Assembly (NCBI GenBank): GCA_001972305.1
Contig: BDDD01002120.1
Location: 113,135-177,134, forward strand
Source of the DNA: Cephalotus follicularis
Lineage: Eukaryota; Streptophyta; Magnoliopsida; Oxalidales; Cephalotaceae
Direction of reading: 5' to 3'
Length of the DNA stretch: 64,000 nt
The notes beneath the pieces were generated by a model. That model worked only from the letters and a program-made list of their open reading frames with translations. It had not been told where the DNA came from and did no database searches. Shown here one piece after another: positions 20,834 to 32,826 of this stretch. Made by a program: the position numbers and the translations under genes. Positions within the stretch are counted from its first letter, which is position 1, and every line of letters starts with the position of its first letter.

Positions 20834-23800
20834 ATGGCTAGAACTAAACAATCTACTAGGCCTTCTCCTCCCTTAGAAGTCGAACCCCTGGCCATTGTGG
20901 TTCCCACCGCCGAAAGTCCCCTTTCCTCTGAAGGTAGCCTGGGGGCTACGGTGGGTGACCCTGCTATTCCCGTCACCGAGGCTGACACCCTCACACCCAG
21001 ATTACTTTGGTGTTAGTGTTCTTTCTCGCGATGAGGTGCTAGAACTTTCTCGCAAATACAATTTCCCCGCTGGGTTGAGATTTAGTCTCCCCTCGGATCC
21101 TCGGATGGTCACCAAGAGTAGGGAGGGCCTCTTCACCATCTTTGAAGGCACGCTCTCTCATGAATTAAGGGTCCCGGTGCCCTCTTTCGCTCTCTCGGTG
21201 TTGGAGACATTTCATCTCCACCATTCTCTTCTCCAACCTCAATCTTGGAGCTTCATCATAGGCTTCTTAGTTAGGTGTCTAGAGTCCGAGGTGGCTGCGA
21301 CAGTAGGACTATTCAAAGAATTCCATGTCATCTCGTTCTCGCTAGGAAAACGTGGCTATTTCTTCGAGTCCCATCCTGGCATAAAGAAACTTCATTTGAA
21401 ACCCACCCAATCCATCAAAAATTGGAGGAGGAGATAATTCCTCATAAAAAACTTTGAGGGGTTCACCCCCCCTGTCTGGTGTGACTCCATGGAAACTACA
21501 CGCCTTAACAGGATATCCTCTCTGACAATGGTAGAGAACGTGGACCTTGGTAAACTCTTGTGCTTGGAGCCCGAGGAGGTGAACTCTACTGTGGTTGAGG
21601 ATCGTCTACTCCGAGTCGGGATGAGTGTAGTTCCCATCCGAGGATCATACTCGACAGACGTCGAGGATACCTCAGGGGGTGGGGGATCCCCAGTTAAATT
21701 TATGCCCCAAGAGATGGGGGAAAACTGTATAAAGGTTTCGTCTCCTCCGGTTTCTTGTCTTTGTATTTCTTCTGTTGTCTCACTATTTGGTGTCATGTCC
21801 TTGACTTTCTTACTTCTTTTCGTGTAGCAATGGCTTCTCGGCGAGGATTCTGATGGAATCGGATATACCGAGTCCGGTGCCAAAATGGACATAGGTGTGT
21901 AGGGTGTAGAATAAAACTTTAAACATACAATCATGCAGCGGAAGGACACCCAATAAAATATAAACCAATCCATAATGACACGTCCACAGATCACATGGAT
22001 CACCACAACATCAACAAAATTGAATTAATGTCACCATTGTAAACAATGGTGACACACAAGCATGGCATAAAGAAGAAGGACCAAGAATTATACCAGTGGG
22101 TGTTGGCTCCTTCGTTCTTTGCCGCTACAAGCTTGAGTAGAATCCCTTTGATCTTATCCAAGCCTCAGTTATAGCAAGTAATCCAACCAACAAAATCAAA
22201 GTGCTTGAACTCACACTCTCTCTCACTTAGCTTAGAAAAGGAGTATTGATTATGACCAATGAAGTCAATAATCAATCCACCCTAGATAAGCCTTTGCTTG
22301 GTGTATACCAGATGAAGAATCACTCACAATCTACAGAGGAATTCGAGCTCTCAATTGCCCAGCAAAAACTCAAGCCTTTTTCCACACTTTCATTTTTCTG
22401 CAGAAATCCCTTTTAACTAGCCTACATTTCTCTCTCCCAATCTCCCATTTACTTAGGATCATGGCCTTCACTCCCTGGGAGTCCGAAGCCATGATTCCCA
22501 CGTTTCTCCATGTCAGGCATCCAACCTTATGTCGGGGCATCACTAGTATAAGTAGGTATTAATTAAACTACTTCAATTATGTGATAAAATACAAGTGATA
22601 TAGCCATAACAAATTTAGCACGCATCATATATATAAGAATAAGATTGTTCTATACATGGTAAGATATAATGTGACAACCCATCTAATGGCTTGTCGGGTC
22701 ACTATATCTAACAGATTCGACGCTCTCTTCGGTGCTACCAAGATCACCAAACCCTCATCTGCTGAAGCAAACAAGCAGAAGGCTACCGCGGAGGCAGCCA
22801 AGCAAAAGGAAAAAGATGCTGCCAAGGGGGCCAAGCAGAGGGCGAAGGTCACTGCCGAGAGGGCCAAGCAGATGAAGAAAGCTGCAGCGACAGCCAAGGA
22901 GAAGGGAGCCAAGCGTCCTGCTGGGGGGGCGTTCCTCTGGTGCTCCTCCTCATCCCCCAAGCAAAAAGGGGAAGTATGTGTCCGAGGCCGAGGTGGAGTC
23001 TGCTCTTGGCAGGACCTCTAACAACCCCATCATCCTGTCTCCTGCTCGGGATGTGGAGAAAATGATCGAAGAGTTGGAGGGGGTTGGGAATGGGTCCTCC
23101 AGCTTGGATACCCTCGGGGTGCCATTCGCTCTTAGCTCTCTGTGCCTCTTCCCTGACGAGCTGAAGGAGAGGAAGGACTGGACCAACAAGGACTTAATCC
23201 ATAACTCCCTGCGGAGCCATTTCTAGGTAAAGGGGGATCCTCTTCTTGTGTGCTTTACATTCTTATGTGCTTTCCGTTCTTATTCCTGTGTCTTCTTTGC
23301 AGGCTCTAAATGATCATCACCTCTTGGTCGAGAATTTCTCGATCATCTTGGAGAGGTATAACAAAGTAAGGGAGGAGCTGATGGTAGAGATGGAGACCTC
23401 TCGCATGGCCAAGGCTCAGCTTGAGGAAGTCCTTAAGGCCCAAGAGTCAGTCGTGGAGGAGAGGAACAAAGCTATCTTGGAGAGGGACCAAATGATGAAG
23501 GATCTCTCCAAAGTCGGCGACCAGTACTGGGTGCTGCAGAGGAAGCATGAAGACTCCGTCAAGAAGTAGGAGGAAAAGCAGGCTAAGGCGGTGGAGGATG
23601 CCCTGACGGAATTTAGGTCCTCGGATGAATTCCAGAGCTTGATGGAGGCCTCCGTGGAGGATCACAAAGCTTCAGAAGCCTTTTCTAACGAGGTCTTCAA
23701 GGAATCTGCTGAGTACTACCGTCGGGGGTTCTATATGTGCCAGAACTGGGTTAAAGCTCTCCACCCCGAGGTTCCATTGGGCGAGATCGCCTACTGCTCA

Positions 23801-24123
23801 GCTGCCAAGGCTTTCGACTACTATTCCGATGGTTATGAAGCCGAGGAGGTGAAGGCTGAAGAAGCCTTGGAAGAAAGAGCTAGACTAGGGGCCGTGGAAG
23901 AGGAAGGGGAAGTCCAGCTTGCTTCTGAAGCCGTTGTCAGCCAAGGAAACGAAGCTGGAAGAGATGGGTCAGATGCTGCAACCGTTCCTCTATCTGTCGT
24001 GCGTTGGCCTCGGCTTCATTGGCTTTCTCTTCGGATCTCGTCGCTCCTCAACCTTCTCACACTGGGCCTTTTGTTCCTCCACCTCCAGAGGATGATTCTC
24101 CACTTAATGCTCCTGTGGCTTAG
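20834..24123 (+). pseudogene. Antisense extra ORF of the Tat element (putative gypsy-type transposon protein, PF04195-like)
   Basis: Opposite in direction to gag-pol, as in Grande- and Retand-type Tat elements; function unknown. It starts at 20834 (MARTKQSTRP), then the conserved domain at about 21000-21437 (RKYNFPAGLRFSLPSD, IKNWRRR). Next come a lysine/alanine-rich stretch (22714-22930), a long coiled-coil region (23303-23700) and a C-terminal part with SAEYYRRGFYMCQNWVKALH. Two introns are apparent, ending at about 21830 (GTGTAG) and spanning 23227-23302 (GTAAAG...TTGCAG). Damage: a frameshift near 20990, TAA at 21435-21437 (a tyrosine in the second copy at 63480), a frameshift near 22950, TAG after 23565, a late frameshift near 24000, and the solo LTR. 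The probable original stop is at 24121-24123. Confidence 0.82.
21851..22713 (-). mobile_element. Solo LTR, 863 bp, inside the Tat antisense ORF
   Basis: The minus strand runs TGTTAGATATAGTG to CGATTCCATCA. It is flanked by identical GATTC at 21846-21850 and 22714-22718. No internal region, PBS or PPT remains, so it arose by LTR-LTR recombination. It differs from the Tat LTRs and looks copia-like, lineage uncertain. Confidence 0.9.
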
Positions 24124-25006
24124 TTTTATAGGCTAGCTTTTTCCTTTTTGGCTTGTAATAGTTTTCCAGCTTTTCTTGTACTTGTAATCTTTTCAATTTA
24201 TAAATAAAGAAGAACCTTTTTGCATTCTCTGATTTTGTCTTTGATTTTTTGCATTGTATGCTTGAGCTCTACATGTATGAATGTGTTAACATTTCCTTTA
24301 GGAATTCTAACTTTGCCCAAGTTACCGACTTCTTGAAGAAGTGAACACTTAAGCTTAGTAGTCCTCGTAGGACACTTCATTTCAAAAGTGCTTAAGTAAT
24401 CGTAACTTAGTCTTCAAGAATTTTGTTGTATTCATAGACTAGGTTCTTGGTTTGCTCGGACAAGTTCCAATGGGTTTGCCGAGGAGAGTATCGTCTGACC
24501 TATTAGGTTTTAGGACAGGTCGGCTAAGCTTGCAGTCCACATGGGGACACTTGTATTAAAGTGCTTAGTCCGACGAGTTTGATCATTGCGAGTTCTCATG
24601 GATTCGCCTTTCAAGTCACGATTTTAGGTATGGTTGGACAAGTTCCCATGGTATTGCCAATCAGTGTTTGCTCCCTGGGAGTCTTAGTGCTTCCTTGGAA
24701 TCCTTTGGACGATCCTCGGAAGGAGTATTTAGGGTGCTCCTCGGAAGGAGTCTTTTGTATGCTCGTTTGTTACCTTAGTCTGTTCGAGACCTCGACTTCT
24801 CTTCTCTTTCTCTTAGGGGGTCAAACACACTTGAAGTAAAAACTGAGGGAGTTGATCGGTGGCTGTTCAGAGGTTTGAGGACATGAACATTGGACCTTCG
24901 GTCCCTTGCAAACTTGAGACTATAATATGGAACACAAGTTTTGAATTTTTTTTTTCTTTCATTGATATATGAATTCATACAACTTACATTCATTGATAAT
25001 ACTTCC
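24124..25006. other. Untranslated region between the Tat antisense ORF and integrase
   Basis: Convergent 3' ends of antisense ORF and pol. It holds a plus-strand AATAAA at about 24200 (possible antisense poly(A) signal) and short repeated CCTCGGAAGGAG words near 24712-24745. No coding signal. Confidence 0.6.
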
Positions 25007-26221
25007 TCAGATGCTCGTCATTCCAAGCTCTGGCAATCTCCCTACCCCCAAAGTTTCAAGTTTGAATGTTCTTGGGCGAAGGACCCTCTTGATCTTGTAT
25101 GACCCTTCCCAGGTAGGGGCAAGTTTTCCTCTGATACCGGTGGGGTCTGCAACGGCTGAGTTACGAATGACTAGATCTCCTTGTCTTAGTGGTCTGGGGC
25201 TTACCCTTTTGTTATAGTAGCGGCTCACCCTCTGCTGGTAGGCTGCAACTCTGATCGCAGCCTTATCTCTTAGTTCTTCCACTAGGTCGAGGATGCACCT
25301 AAGACCTTCTTCATTGTTGTCTTCGGTGAAATGTACAACTCTTGGTGATTGTACTCCAATCTCCACTTGTATCATAGCCTCTGCCCCGAAGCATAGACTG
25401 TATGGGGATTCACCGGTTGTAGTCCGAGGAGTTGTTCTGTATGCCCATAGCACGCTTGGTAGCTCCTCTTTCCATCTTCCTTTGCTATCTTCTAGGCGCT
25501 TCTTCAAGCCCGAGATGATTTCTCTGTTGATCACCTCGGCTTGACCATTACTTTGGGGGTAAGCTACTGAGGCAAGCCTATGCTCTATCCTCCACTCTTT
25601 CTAAAAGTCAAGGAAGGCTTGACAATCAAACTGTTTATCGTTGTCTGTGACAATTGTCCTCGGGACTCTGAATCTACAGATGATTGACTTCCATATGAAG
25701 CTTTCCGTGTTCTTCTCAGTGATAGTGGCTAGAGGTTCTGCTTCCACCCACTTAGTGAAGTAATCCACTACTACAATGAGAAACTTTCTCTGGCCTGTCG
25801 CCATAGGTAATGGTCCGACGAAGTCCATTCCCCATTGTGCAAAGGGCCATAGGGCCGTGATAGACGTCAGAGGTTGAGAAGGTCTTCTGCTTATGTTTGC
25901 GTTCCTCTGGCACTTGTCACACTTCCTCACCAAGTCTATAGCATCTTGATGCATAGTCGGCCAGTAGTATCCTTGCCTCAATAGCTTATGAGATAATGAT
26001 CTGCCCCCTGTCTGGTTGCCACAAATTCCTTCATGGACCTCCCTCAGAGCATAATAGGCCTTTAGGGGGGTCATACACCTTAGCCAAGGAAAGAAGAAAG
26101 ATCTTTTGTAGAGGATCCCATCTCGGAGTTGGAATCTGTTTGCTTTGTAGACCAGCTTCCTCGCCTCCACGGGGTCCTCGGGTAAGATTCCATTCCTCAG
26201 CCAATTAATAAAGGGAGTCAT
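25007..26221 (-). pseudogene. Tat integrase
   Basis: Inserts element DNA into the chromosome. The N-terminal zinc-binding H-H-C-C is visible (HEGICG ... CDKCQRN). The catalytic aspartates lie in WGMDFVGPLP and IVTDNDKQF, and the glutamate in SNGQAEVINREI. A C-terminal basic region ends at 25007. A single TAG at 25601-25603 splits the core between the second D and E; a TGA at 26222 separates it from the upstream domain. The catalytic triad residues are intact. As expected for Tat, there is no chromodomain. Confidence 0.92.
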
Positions 26222-26334
26222 TCAGTTTGGCTCCTGGGGTACATCAATGTCCATCACATCTGCTTCAGAGATGGTAGGCCTGTCCAGGTAGTCTACTAGC
26301 ACGGTTTGATTTTTCTCTAGCTCTTCGGCTGTTG

Positions 26335-26748
26335 CTAGTTTCGATAACTGGTCCGCTGGACGTTTTCTGCTCTGGGTACTTTCAAAATCCTTAAAACCTC
26401 GAAAGCTGACTTCATACCCTGAAAATGGGATAAGTATTTGACCATAGGGTCTTCTCGGGCCTCATACTCCCCATTTGCCAGACCAACCACTAGGTGAGAA
26501 TCACTGGAGGCCTCTATCTTTTGCACCTCCAAGTTCTTTGTGATCGTCAGTCCAGCTATCAGAGCTTCCCACTCTGCTTCTTTGTTTGTGGCTTTAAACT
26601 TAAACCTCAGAGCATACTCCAACGTCCAACCGTCTGGGCTTGTCAATACCAATCCTGCTTCACTACCAGTGATGCAGGAAGATCCATCCACTGACAATTT
26701 CCATATCCCCTTCTCGCTCTCGGAAGGGTTCTCCTCCATACACTCCAT
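26335..26748 (-). pseudogene. Second (archaeal-type) RNase H of the Tat element
   Basis: The frame contains WKLSVDGSSCITGSEAGLVL, then KFKATNKEAEWEALIAGL and SDSHLVVGLANGEYEAREDP, matching the D-E-D pattern of the additional RNase H known in Tat elements between the gypsy RNase H and integrase. It is separated from RT/RNase H by a stop at 26782-26784 and loses frame near 26350 (VPRAEN). Confidence 0.88.
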
Positions 26749-26781
26749 AGGTGTATTGTCTCCGATAAAGTCGGCCCGTAC

Positions 26782-28476
26782 CTATGATTTGATTGCTGGT
26801 CTGGCTTCGAACTTCACATCATACTCGCCTAGCTCGACTGACCACTTGATTAATCTGCCCGAGGTGTCAGGCTTTGCGAGAACATGTTTAAGCGGTTTGT
26901 CAGTCAGAACCTTGATTGTATGGGCTTGGAAATATGGCCTCAATTTTCTGGCCGAGATGATCAAAGCATATGCAAATTTCTCTACCTCAGGGTACCTTCC
27001 TTCAGCATCATTCAAAGCCTTGCTCACATAGTACACCGGCTTTTGAACTTTTTCCTCTTCTCTGACTAGCACCGCACTCACTGCGCCCGAGGTGGCCACA
27101 AGGTACAAATACAAGTCTTCCCCATCCTTAGGTTTTGAGATCAGAGGAGGGGAAGCCAGGTATTCCTTTAACTTGTCGAAGGCTGCTTGACAGTCGTCAG
27201 ACCAAGAAAACCCCTTGGGATCCCTGAGTATTTTGAGGAAAGGAAGGCATTTTTCTGCTAACTTTGACACAAACCTGCTCAGGGCTGCTATTTTCCCATT
27301 TAACCTCTGCACGTCCCTGATGGTTTGAAGAGGCCTCATGCTTTGAATTGCTGAGATCTTCTCCAGATTGACCTCTATTCCTCTGCTAGAGACCATAAAT
27401 CCGAGGAACTTGCCAGAGGTGACCCCGAATGTACACTTGGACGGATTGAGTTTCATGTTGTATCTCTTCAGCACCTCAAATGTTTCCTCCAAGTCTTTTA
27501 TGTGGGGGCTCCTGGCTAGGGTCTTGACGAGCATGTCGTCGATGTACACCTCCATATTTTTCCCGATCTGAGGCTCAAAGATTTTATTCACCAAACGTTG
27601 GTAGATGGCCCATGCATTCTTCAGGCCGAAGGGCATAACCTTGTAGTAATACATTCCTCGGTCCGTAATGAAAGCTGTCTTGTTCTCGTCAGGCCCGTAC
27701 ATGGGAATTTGATTGTATCCCGAGTAGGCATCCAAGAACCTTAACATTCTGTAACCCGAGGTCGCATCCACCAACTGATCTATCTTTGGGAGAGGGAAGT
27801 GATCCTTTGGGCAAGCTTTGTTGAGGTCTGTGAAGTCGATGCACATCCTCCACTTCCCATTTGCCTTTTTGACTAGTACTGGGTTTGCTAGCCAGTATGA
27901 GTAATGCACTTCCTTTATGAATCCTGCCTGCAATAGCTTACTCACCTCGTCTGCTATTGCCGGCTGCCTCTCTGGAGCAAAGTTCCTCTTCTTTTGCCTG
28001 GTCGGAGGCCTTGTTGGGTCCACGCTTAGTTTGTGAACCATGACACTTGGGCTGATCCCAGGGACCTCCTCTGCCGACCAGGAAAACACGTATTTGTTAT
28101 TTCGGAGGAATGTTATTAATTCCCACTTCTCCACCTTTCCAAGCTGTGAGCCAACTTGGAAGACTTGTTCAGTGTTGCCCTCATGCAAGGGCACTTGGAC
28201 CACATCCTCAACAAGCTGGGGACGCTCAGGTTCCATGTCTCCTCTGAGCTCTACATTTGCTATAGGAAGCACCTTGTCCTTCCCCTTGTCCATGATGGCA
28301 GTTTTGTAGCACTGCCTTGCTACCTGTTGATCTCCTCTGACCTCCCACACGCCAAACCTCGTGGGAAACTTCATCAACAAGTGCCTCGTAGACACTATCG
28401 CCTCCATTAGGTTGAGCCCTGGTCGCCCTATTATTTCATTATACGGGCTTGGAGTATCAACCATCAGGAATGTCAT
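26782..28476 (-). CDS. Tat reverse transcriptase and RNase H
   Basis: A 564-codon open stretch of the polyprotein. RT shows [38 protein letters not shown] and an intact [11 protein letters not shown] catalytic motif. The thumb/connection includes [14 protein letters not shown]. The RNase H carries [17 protein letters not shown], where the first catalytic aspartate region (usually YLAVS-x-x-AVSAVL in Tat) fits, then [10 protein letters not shown]. It ends RPAIKS. Upstream is the C-terminal part of protease. This is the best-preserved coding block in the window's retroelements. A stop at 28483-28485 separates it from protease. Confidence 0.93.
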   Translation of the reverse strand: MTFLMVDTPSPYNEIIGRPGLNLMEAIVSTRHLLMKFPTRFGVWEVRGDQQVARQCYKTAIMDKGKDKVLPIANVELRGDMEPERPQLVEDVVQVPLHEGNTEQVFQVGSQLGKVEKWELITFLRNNKYVFSWSAEEVPGISPSVMVHKLSVDPTRPPTRQKKRNFAPERQPAIADEVSKLLQAGFIKEVHYSYWLANPVLVKKANGKWRMCIDFTDLNKACPKDHFPLPKIDQLVDATSGYRMLRFLDAYSGYNQIPMYGPDENKTAFITDRGMYYYKVMPFGLKNAWAIYQRLVNKIFEPQIGKNMEVYIDDMLVKTLARSPHIKDLEETFEVLKRYNMKLNPSKCTFGVTSGKFLGFMVSSRGIEVNLEKISAIQSMRPLQTIRDVQRLNGKIAALSRFVSKLAEKCLPFLKILRDPKGFSWSDDCQAAFDKLKEYLASPPLISKPKDGEDLYLYLVATSGAVSAVLVREEEKVQKPVYYVSKALNDAEGRYPEVEKFAYALIISARKLRPYFQAHTIKVLTDKPLKHVLAKPDTSGRLIKWSVELGEYDVKFEARPAIKS

Positions 28477-28482
28477 CTCTAC

Positions 28483-28767
28483 CTAAGTTTGACGTGGGGT
28501 CGTGCCTGCAACCACGAACAGGTCGATGGATCCCAGAGGATGGATCATCTCATCTGCGAAGACAACCAGTGGGGTCTTTAGAGGCTTGAGCTGGTCTATT
28601 GGTATCCTCAGCTGATCAAATGCATGTTTGTATAGAATATCGGCCGAGCTGCCACTATCAATGAGAATCCTCTTCATAGTGAAGAGAGTCACTTGAAGAG
28701 TTACCACCACTGGGTCATCATGAGGGAGTTGTACTCCCTCGTAGTCCACCTCCAAGAAGGATATCAC
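28483..28767 (-). pseudogene. Tat aspartic protease
   Basis: Contains RILIDSGSSADILY, the D-S-G active site with the usual Tat context, preceded by HDDPVVV. It continues in frame past one stop (28483-28485) into the RT block, so a single nonsense change splits pol. Processes the gag-pol polyprotein in live elements. Confidence 0.9.
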
Positions 28768-30626
28768 CTCCTCATCTCCACTTGTTCTCAGCCTTTTGCT
28801 ATGATGGACTTGTTGTACAGTAAGGGACTGTCTCCCGTAGGCTTTTCTTGCGTTTTTATGGTCGCCACCAGATGCGACCCCCCTGAGATGGTGTGGATGA
28901 CACCTCTGGGTTCTTGCTGCTGCTGCTCCTCTTGCTGCCGAGGAGCCTCTTCTCTTCGTTACTCCCTTCTTCCTTGGGGAGCATCTCTGTCAACATACTT
29001 GCTCATGTGCCCCTTCCGAATCAGATCCTCAATCTGATTCTTCAACTGCCTGCACTCCTCAGTATCGTGACCATGGTCACGGTGGTAGCGACAGTATTTT
29101 TCTGTGTTCCTCTTCTCGACAGGTGAGCTCATCTTCTCTGGCCACTGGATGGGGATCTTGTCTTGTTCCAGAGCAAGTATTCTAGTGCGTGTGTCCAGGA
29201 GGGGGGCAAAGTGGTTGTAGGACGGGATTGGTGCCCCACCTCTGGATGAGCCCTATCTCCTGGAGAGTTTATGTCTAAGGTCTTCCTTGGATAAGTCTGG
29301 CCTCTCCTTCCTCTTCTCTCTCCTCTCGGGAGCATTTCGTGAATTCCCCCCTTTCTCCTCCCGATGGCCTGACCAGGGCGTCTTTTGTTTGCTGGCTACC
29401 ATCTCTTCCTCGGCGTTAACATATCTCTCTGCTCTCCTCAGCAGGTCTGTCATGTCCTTGGCCGGTTTCTTCAAAAGAGAGAATGTGAAGGATGAGTTAC
29501 TCCTCAGCCCGTTATTCAAGGCTGCCAGTGCAAAGGATGGCTCCAGATCCTTCACTGTGAGAGACTCCCTGTTGAATCTGGTGAGGTAATCTCTCAGCGA
29601 CTCATCTTTGCCCTGCACCACATTGATCAGGTGGGTGGAGTTCCTCCTCTGCATGGTGCTGTTGAGGAACTTAGTTACGAACAGTTCCGTAAATTGATCG
29701 AAGTTCTCCACCGAATTCTTTGCTAAGGTGAAATACCATGACTGGGAAGCTTCAATCAGTGTCGCTGGGAATCCTCGGCAAAGTGTAGCGTTCGAGGCTT
29801 GGTACATCCACATGGCTTGAATGTAAGAGCGCACATATTGGATGGGGTCCGTGGACCCGTCATATTTGTCAAGGCTTGGGAAGCGAAATCCGCTAGGAAC
29901 ACCCTCTGCCATGATCTCGGATGTGAAAGGGTGGGCGCTGATGTTTTGCACCTCGGACAGATGTCCCCTCCCCTATTCTGCTCCTCGGAACTTTCTTTCC
30001 AGCTCGGCAAGCTTTCTGTTCATTTCTTGCTCACATCCTCTGTGTTCCTAGCCTTGCTAGAGACACGTGACCCTCTAGCCACTGTGGCTGGGGGGTCGAC
30101 CCTGCTTCCTCTAGCCGTACCAGCTCTGCGCGGTGCATTGGAGCACACTTGCGCCTCCTCTTCTCCTCTGACCTCCTCCCGAGGATCCACATCCATGGCA
30201 CGCTCTCCTGGGATCGTTGGGCTGATCTCGGGCAGTTGAGGACTCTGCCCTCTGAGATGCATTGATCTCAGGTCTCCTCCCCAGGGGAATGTTATCCCCT
30301 CACCGCCTTGGGGGAAGTTCGTCTCCCCTTGACGGGTTTCGCCTGGCACCTCGGGGGCGCCCCATCTCCACCGCTGGCCTGAGATGGCTGCTTTGTCCTC
30401 TGCTATTTGCTTGGACGGGTCAGGCCTGGGCCTGGTTGGCGAGGTTGGTCGTCAACAGATCTGTGAGATGCTCCACCCCCTGAATAAGCCGGTTGAGCCG
30501 CTACTCAGTGACAGGGGCTTGTTCTTGGGCCACCACCTAGACGGCTTCCGAGAGAGGAGGAGGGACCTCCTGTTGTTGGCTGCTTTAAAATCCCAACAGG
30601 TTGTTGTTGTTCTTCCTCGGAGGCAT
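28768..30626 (-). pseudogene. Tat gag
   Basis: Structural protein. It opens MPPRKNNNN at 30626, meets stops within the first 60 codons, passes a low-complexity arginine/glutamate part (30020-30349) and then a clean capsid region (29253-29951) with PFTSEIM, YDGSTDPIQYVRSYIQAM and ESLRDYLTRFN, all typical of Tat gag. The C-terminal part shows a CRYHRDHGHDTEECRQLKNQ zinc-finger-like motif (about 29040-29090) characteristic of the lineage. Multiple lesions make it non-functional. Confidence 0.9.
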
Positions 30627-30654
30627 GGCTGTTGATAGCTTTTTGCTGCGTTTT

Positions 30655-30669
30655 CCACAGACGGTGCCA
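30655..30669 (-). other. Tat primer-binding site
   Basis: The minus strand reads TGGCACCGTCTGTGG two bases inside the 5' LTR, matching the TGGCGCCGTCTGTGGG-type PBS common in plant Tat elements. Confidence 0.85.
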
Positions 30670-30671
30670 AC

Positions 30672-31542
30672 TGTTGATACAGAAATCCTTCCCTCAACAG
30701 TACCCCATGTGTAAAGGCTTGATTTGTTTAGGGAAACCCTACGATAATGCTCCGAGATGAAGGTAGAAGGTTGTGGATGTTTTCCCTGCACAGAAAAGCA
30801 AACACGTTGAAGGTCCAGGAGGATGTTCTCCCAGGGACACTCCGACGCTCAAGTTAGACCTTTACACAGAGAAAACCAGGTTCTATGGAGAGTAAAAATG
30901 GCTAACATTTTGTTCTGACTATTGAACTAGTATTTATAGGAGTGTAACTGTCTGAGCGTGAAATACGGAGGTGATAGCTGTCCCCTAAGGAAATGCCGAG
31001 GATATCGGGATTTCCCTTATCTCCACCTGATTTGTCGCTACTTTCCTTGTAGGTAGTTTACTATACCTCATCTTCCATATTTGGAAGAGGTGAATCCCTG
31101 AAAAGTAGGCTGATTTTGTGGCCATGTCCTGCCGAGGGCGATGAGGGATAGATTCTCTTGGTATTTATCCACTTCAAGGTCTTCAAGTTCCAAAGCCTCT
31201 TCTAGGGCTGACGCCTGAAGCTTGAGGCCCTCTGCCGAGCTGCCGAGGAAGGTATCTTCTACAGTGCAGTTAAGGAGGAAAACCTTTGGCTTGGTCCTCG
31301 ACACCGATGTTGGAAAAGAGGTCATCGGCACTTATGCCGAGGAGGGTGGATTCTACAACACCACTAATGGGGAGCTCCTCGGCAATGATGCCAAAGAGGA
31401 TGTCTCCATCTGCTTCTCCTTCCAGGGCTTGATAAGCCTCCTCTGACCAGTATCCATGTAAACTTCGAAACCCCTGGACACTTGACTATGTCTACGGAGG
31501 ACACGTGTTGTTCTTGGTATGATTTAATTTTTCCCCATATCA
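30672..31542 (-). repeat. Tat 5' LTR
   Basis: 871 bp, TGATATGGGG to CTGTATCAACA on the minus strand. It differs from the 3' LTR by point changes and a few short indels (for example near 19616/30942). Confidence 0.93.
30931..30938 (-). promoter_or_regulatory. TATA box in the Tat 5' LTR
   Basis: The minus strand reads TATAAATA about 605 bp into the LTR, leaving about 260 bp for R and U5; conserved at the same place in the 3' LTR and in the related LTRs at 34256-34751 and 61652-62051. Confidence 0.6.
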
Positions 31543-31975
31543 CTACCTAAACTTTGCTCATATGTGCAATCAACTATACTTTAGCTTAACCTTTATTCCA
31601 CTAGCAACTTGAACTCTAAAATTTGGATGTAATCAACTATCTATTATTATTTTTCTGTAATTACCACGTAACAGTGTTGACGTGGTCGTTAAAATCTTAT
31701 ACAGGTGATAAGTAGAGAGTTACGTGACAGGAAATAATACGTTAGAAGTAAAAATTGAATAGAAAAAAAAATGAAGGTGTGATTATTAATCACGGTGAAC
31801 TGAACAATAACTTATTTTTTTTAAAAAAATAACATAATAATACTTCCATTTATGCTCCATGAAACCCCAAATGAACACAATCAAAGAGAACCAGATCAGT
31901 AATCAAAGCATAAACCTATCAAATTCCCCAAATTTCTAACCTACAAGATTTTAATGGCTACGTTCGCACCTTAAA

Positions 31976-32164
31976 TAATTGAGGTGGTAAAAAGTCAATG
32001 ATATTGTTTAAAAATATCATCAATGATTTGTATCACAAAAGAGATGGTAAAAATCATTGATGATGTTTGAAAACATCATCAATAATATTTGATTTTTAAA
32101 TATTAATCTATCAATAATATTTTTACACTTTAATTATAATCACTTATGATACCATCTCAACTAT
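31976..32164. mobile_element. Small foldback MITE
   Basis: The left end AATTGAGGTGGTA and right end, inverted, AGTTGAGATGGTA bracket hairpin-rich DNA with CATTGATGATGTTT/AAACATCATCAAT repeats. A similar end word occurs at 38038-38050. Confidence 0.5.
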
Positions 32165-32763
32165 CATTAGCACAGTTAGTAATTTTTAGGTTACCGGTGG
32201 TAAGAAACACGTTATATAGAATTTGTTATAGGAAGCTAAACCTGCGTAAGTAAGAATTTGTTAATAACACTAAGAAATTTGTTATTATAATACAAATTAC
32301 CCGGCATAGAAGTAAGAATATATCTAACACTATATATTATTAGATTAGATTTTGATAGTAATTATGGGCAGCGTGAGACAGAGAACCGTATCAATTAAGG
32401 AAATAAAGGCTTACAACTATAGATGGTTAATAAGAGGGGAGAAAAGAATCACGTATTTTACCTGGGCCCTCTATGATTGATTGATTGAAGAATTAAATGT
32501 GTACTAGCTACCGGTAAAAATTTAATTTAATTAAAGCTATGGCTAGTTTAATCAATCTGACAAAATTGGTGATTTAATTAATATACTGCATAAAAATAAG
32601 TACTAATAAATACTTGACGAGTTAATAATAGTTTTATCGGACCCTTCAATCAAGAGAATAAATTAAGCAGACTGTTGTAGGCACATATCATATTTTGTAT
32701 GGAGCCCAACGTGGAGCCCACCCAGGACAGTTGTAGTTGAGTTTACCAGGCAGCCAGTTTTTT

Positions 32764-32826
32764 TGGAACGTGGATACCTGGGAGTCAGTTATTTTGGAAC
32801 ATGGATACCAGGGAGTCAGTTATTTC
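32764..32826. repeat. Two-copy tandem repeat of about 31 bp
   Basis: GGAAC(G/A)TGGATACC followed by GGGAGTCAGTTATTT occurs twice in direct tandem with two mismatches. Confidence 0.8.

Larger units (their letters stand above)
19347..31542 (-). mobile_element. Ty3/gypsy Tat-lineage retrotransposon, 12.2 kb, nearly complete
   Basis: Both LTRs are present (30672-31542 and 19347-20221), each TG...CA bounded, flanked by CTACT (19342-19346) and CTACC (31543-31547), a 5-bp duplication with one mismatch. The minus strand encodes gag, protease, RT, RNase H, a second RNase H and integrase. The 3' part carries an ORF in the opposite direction, behind the PPT. Dual RNase H and an antisense ORF are known Tat traits. 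The coding region has several stops and frameshifts, so it is non-autonomous. A solo LTR (21851-22713) inserted later. Confidence 0.95.
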
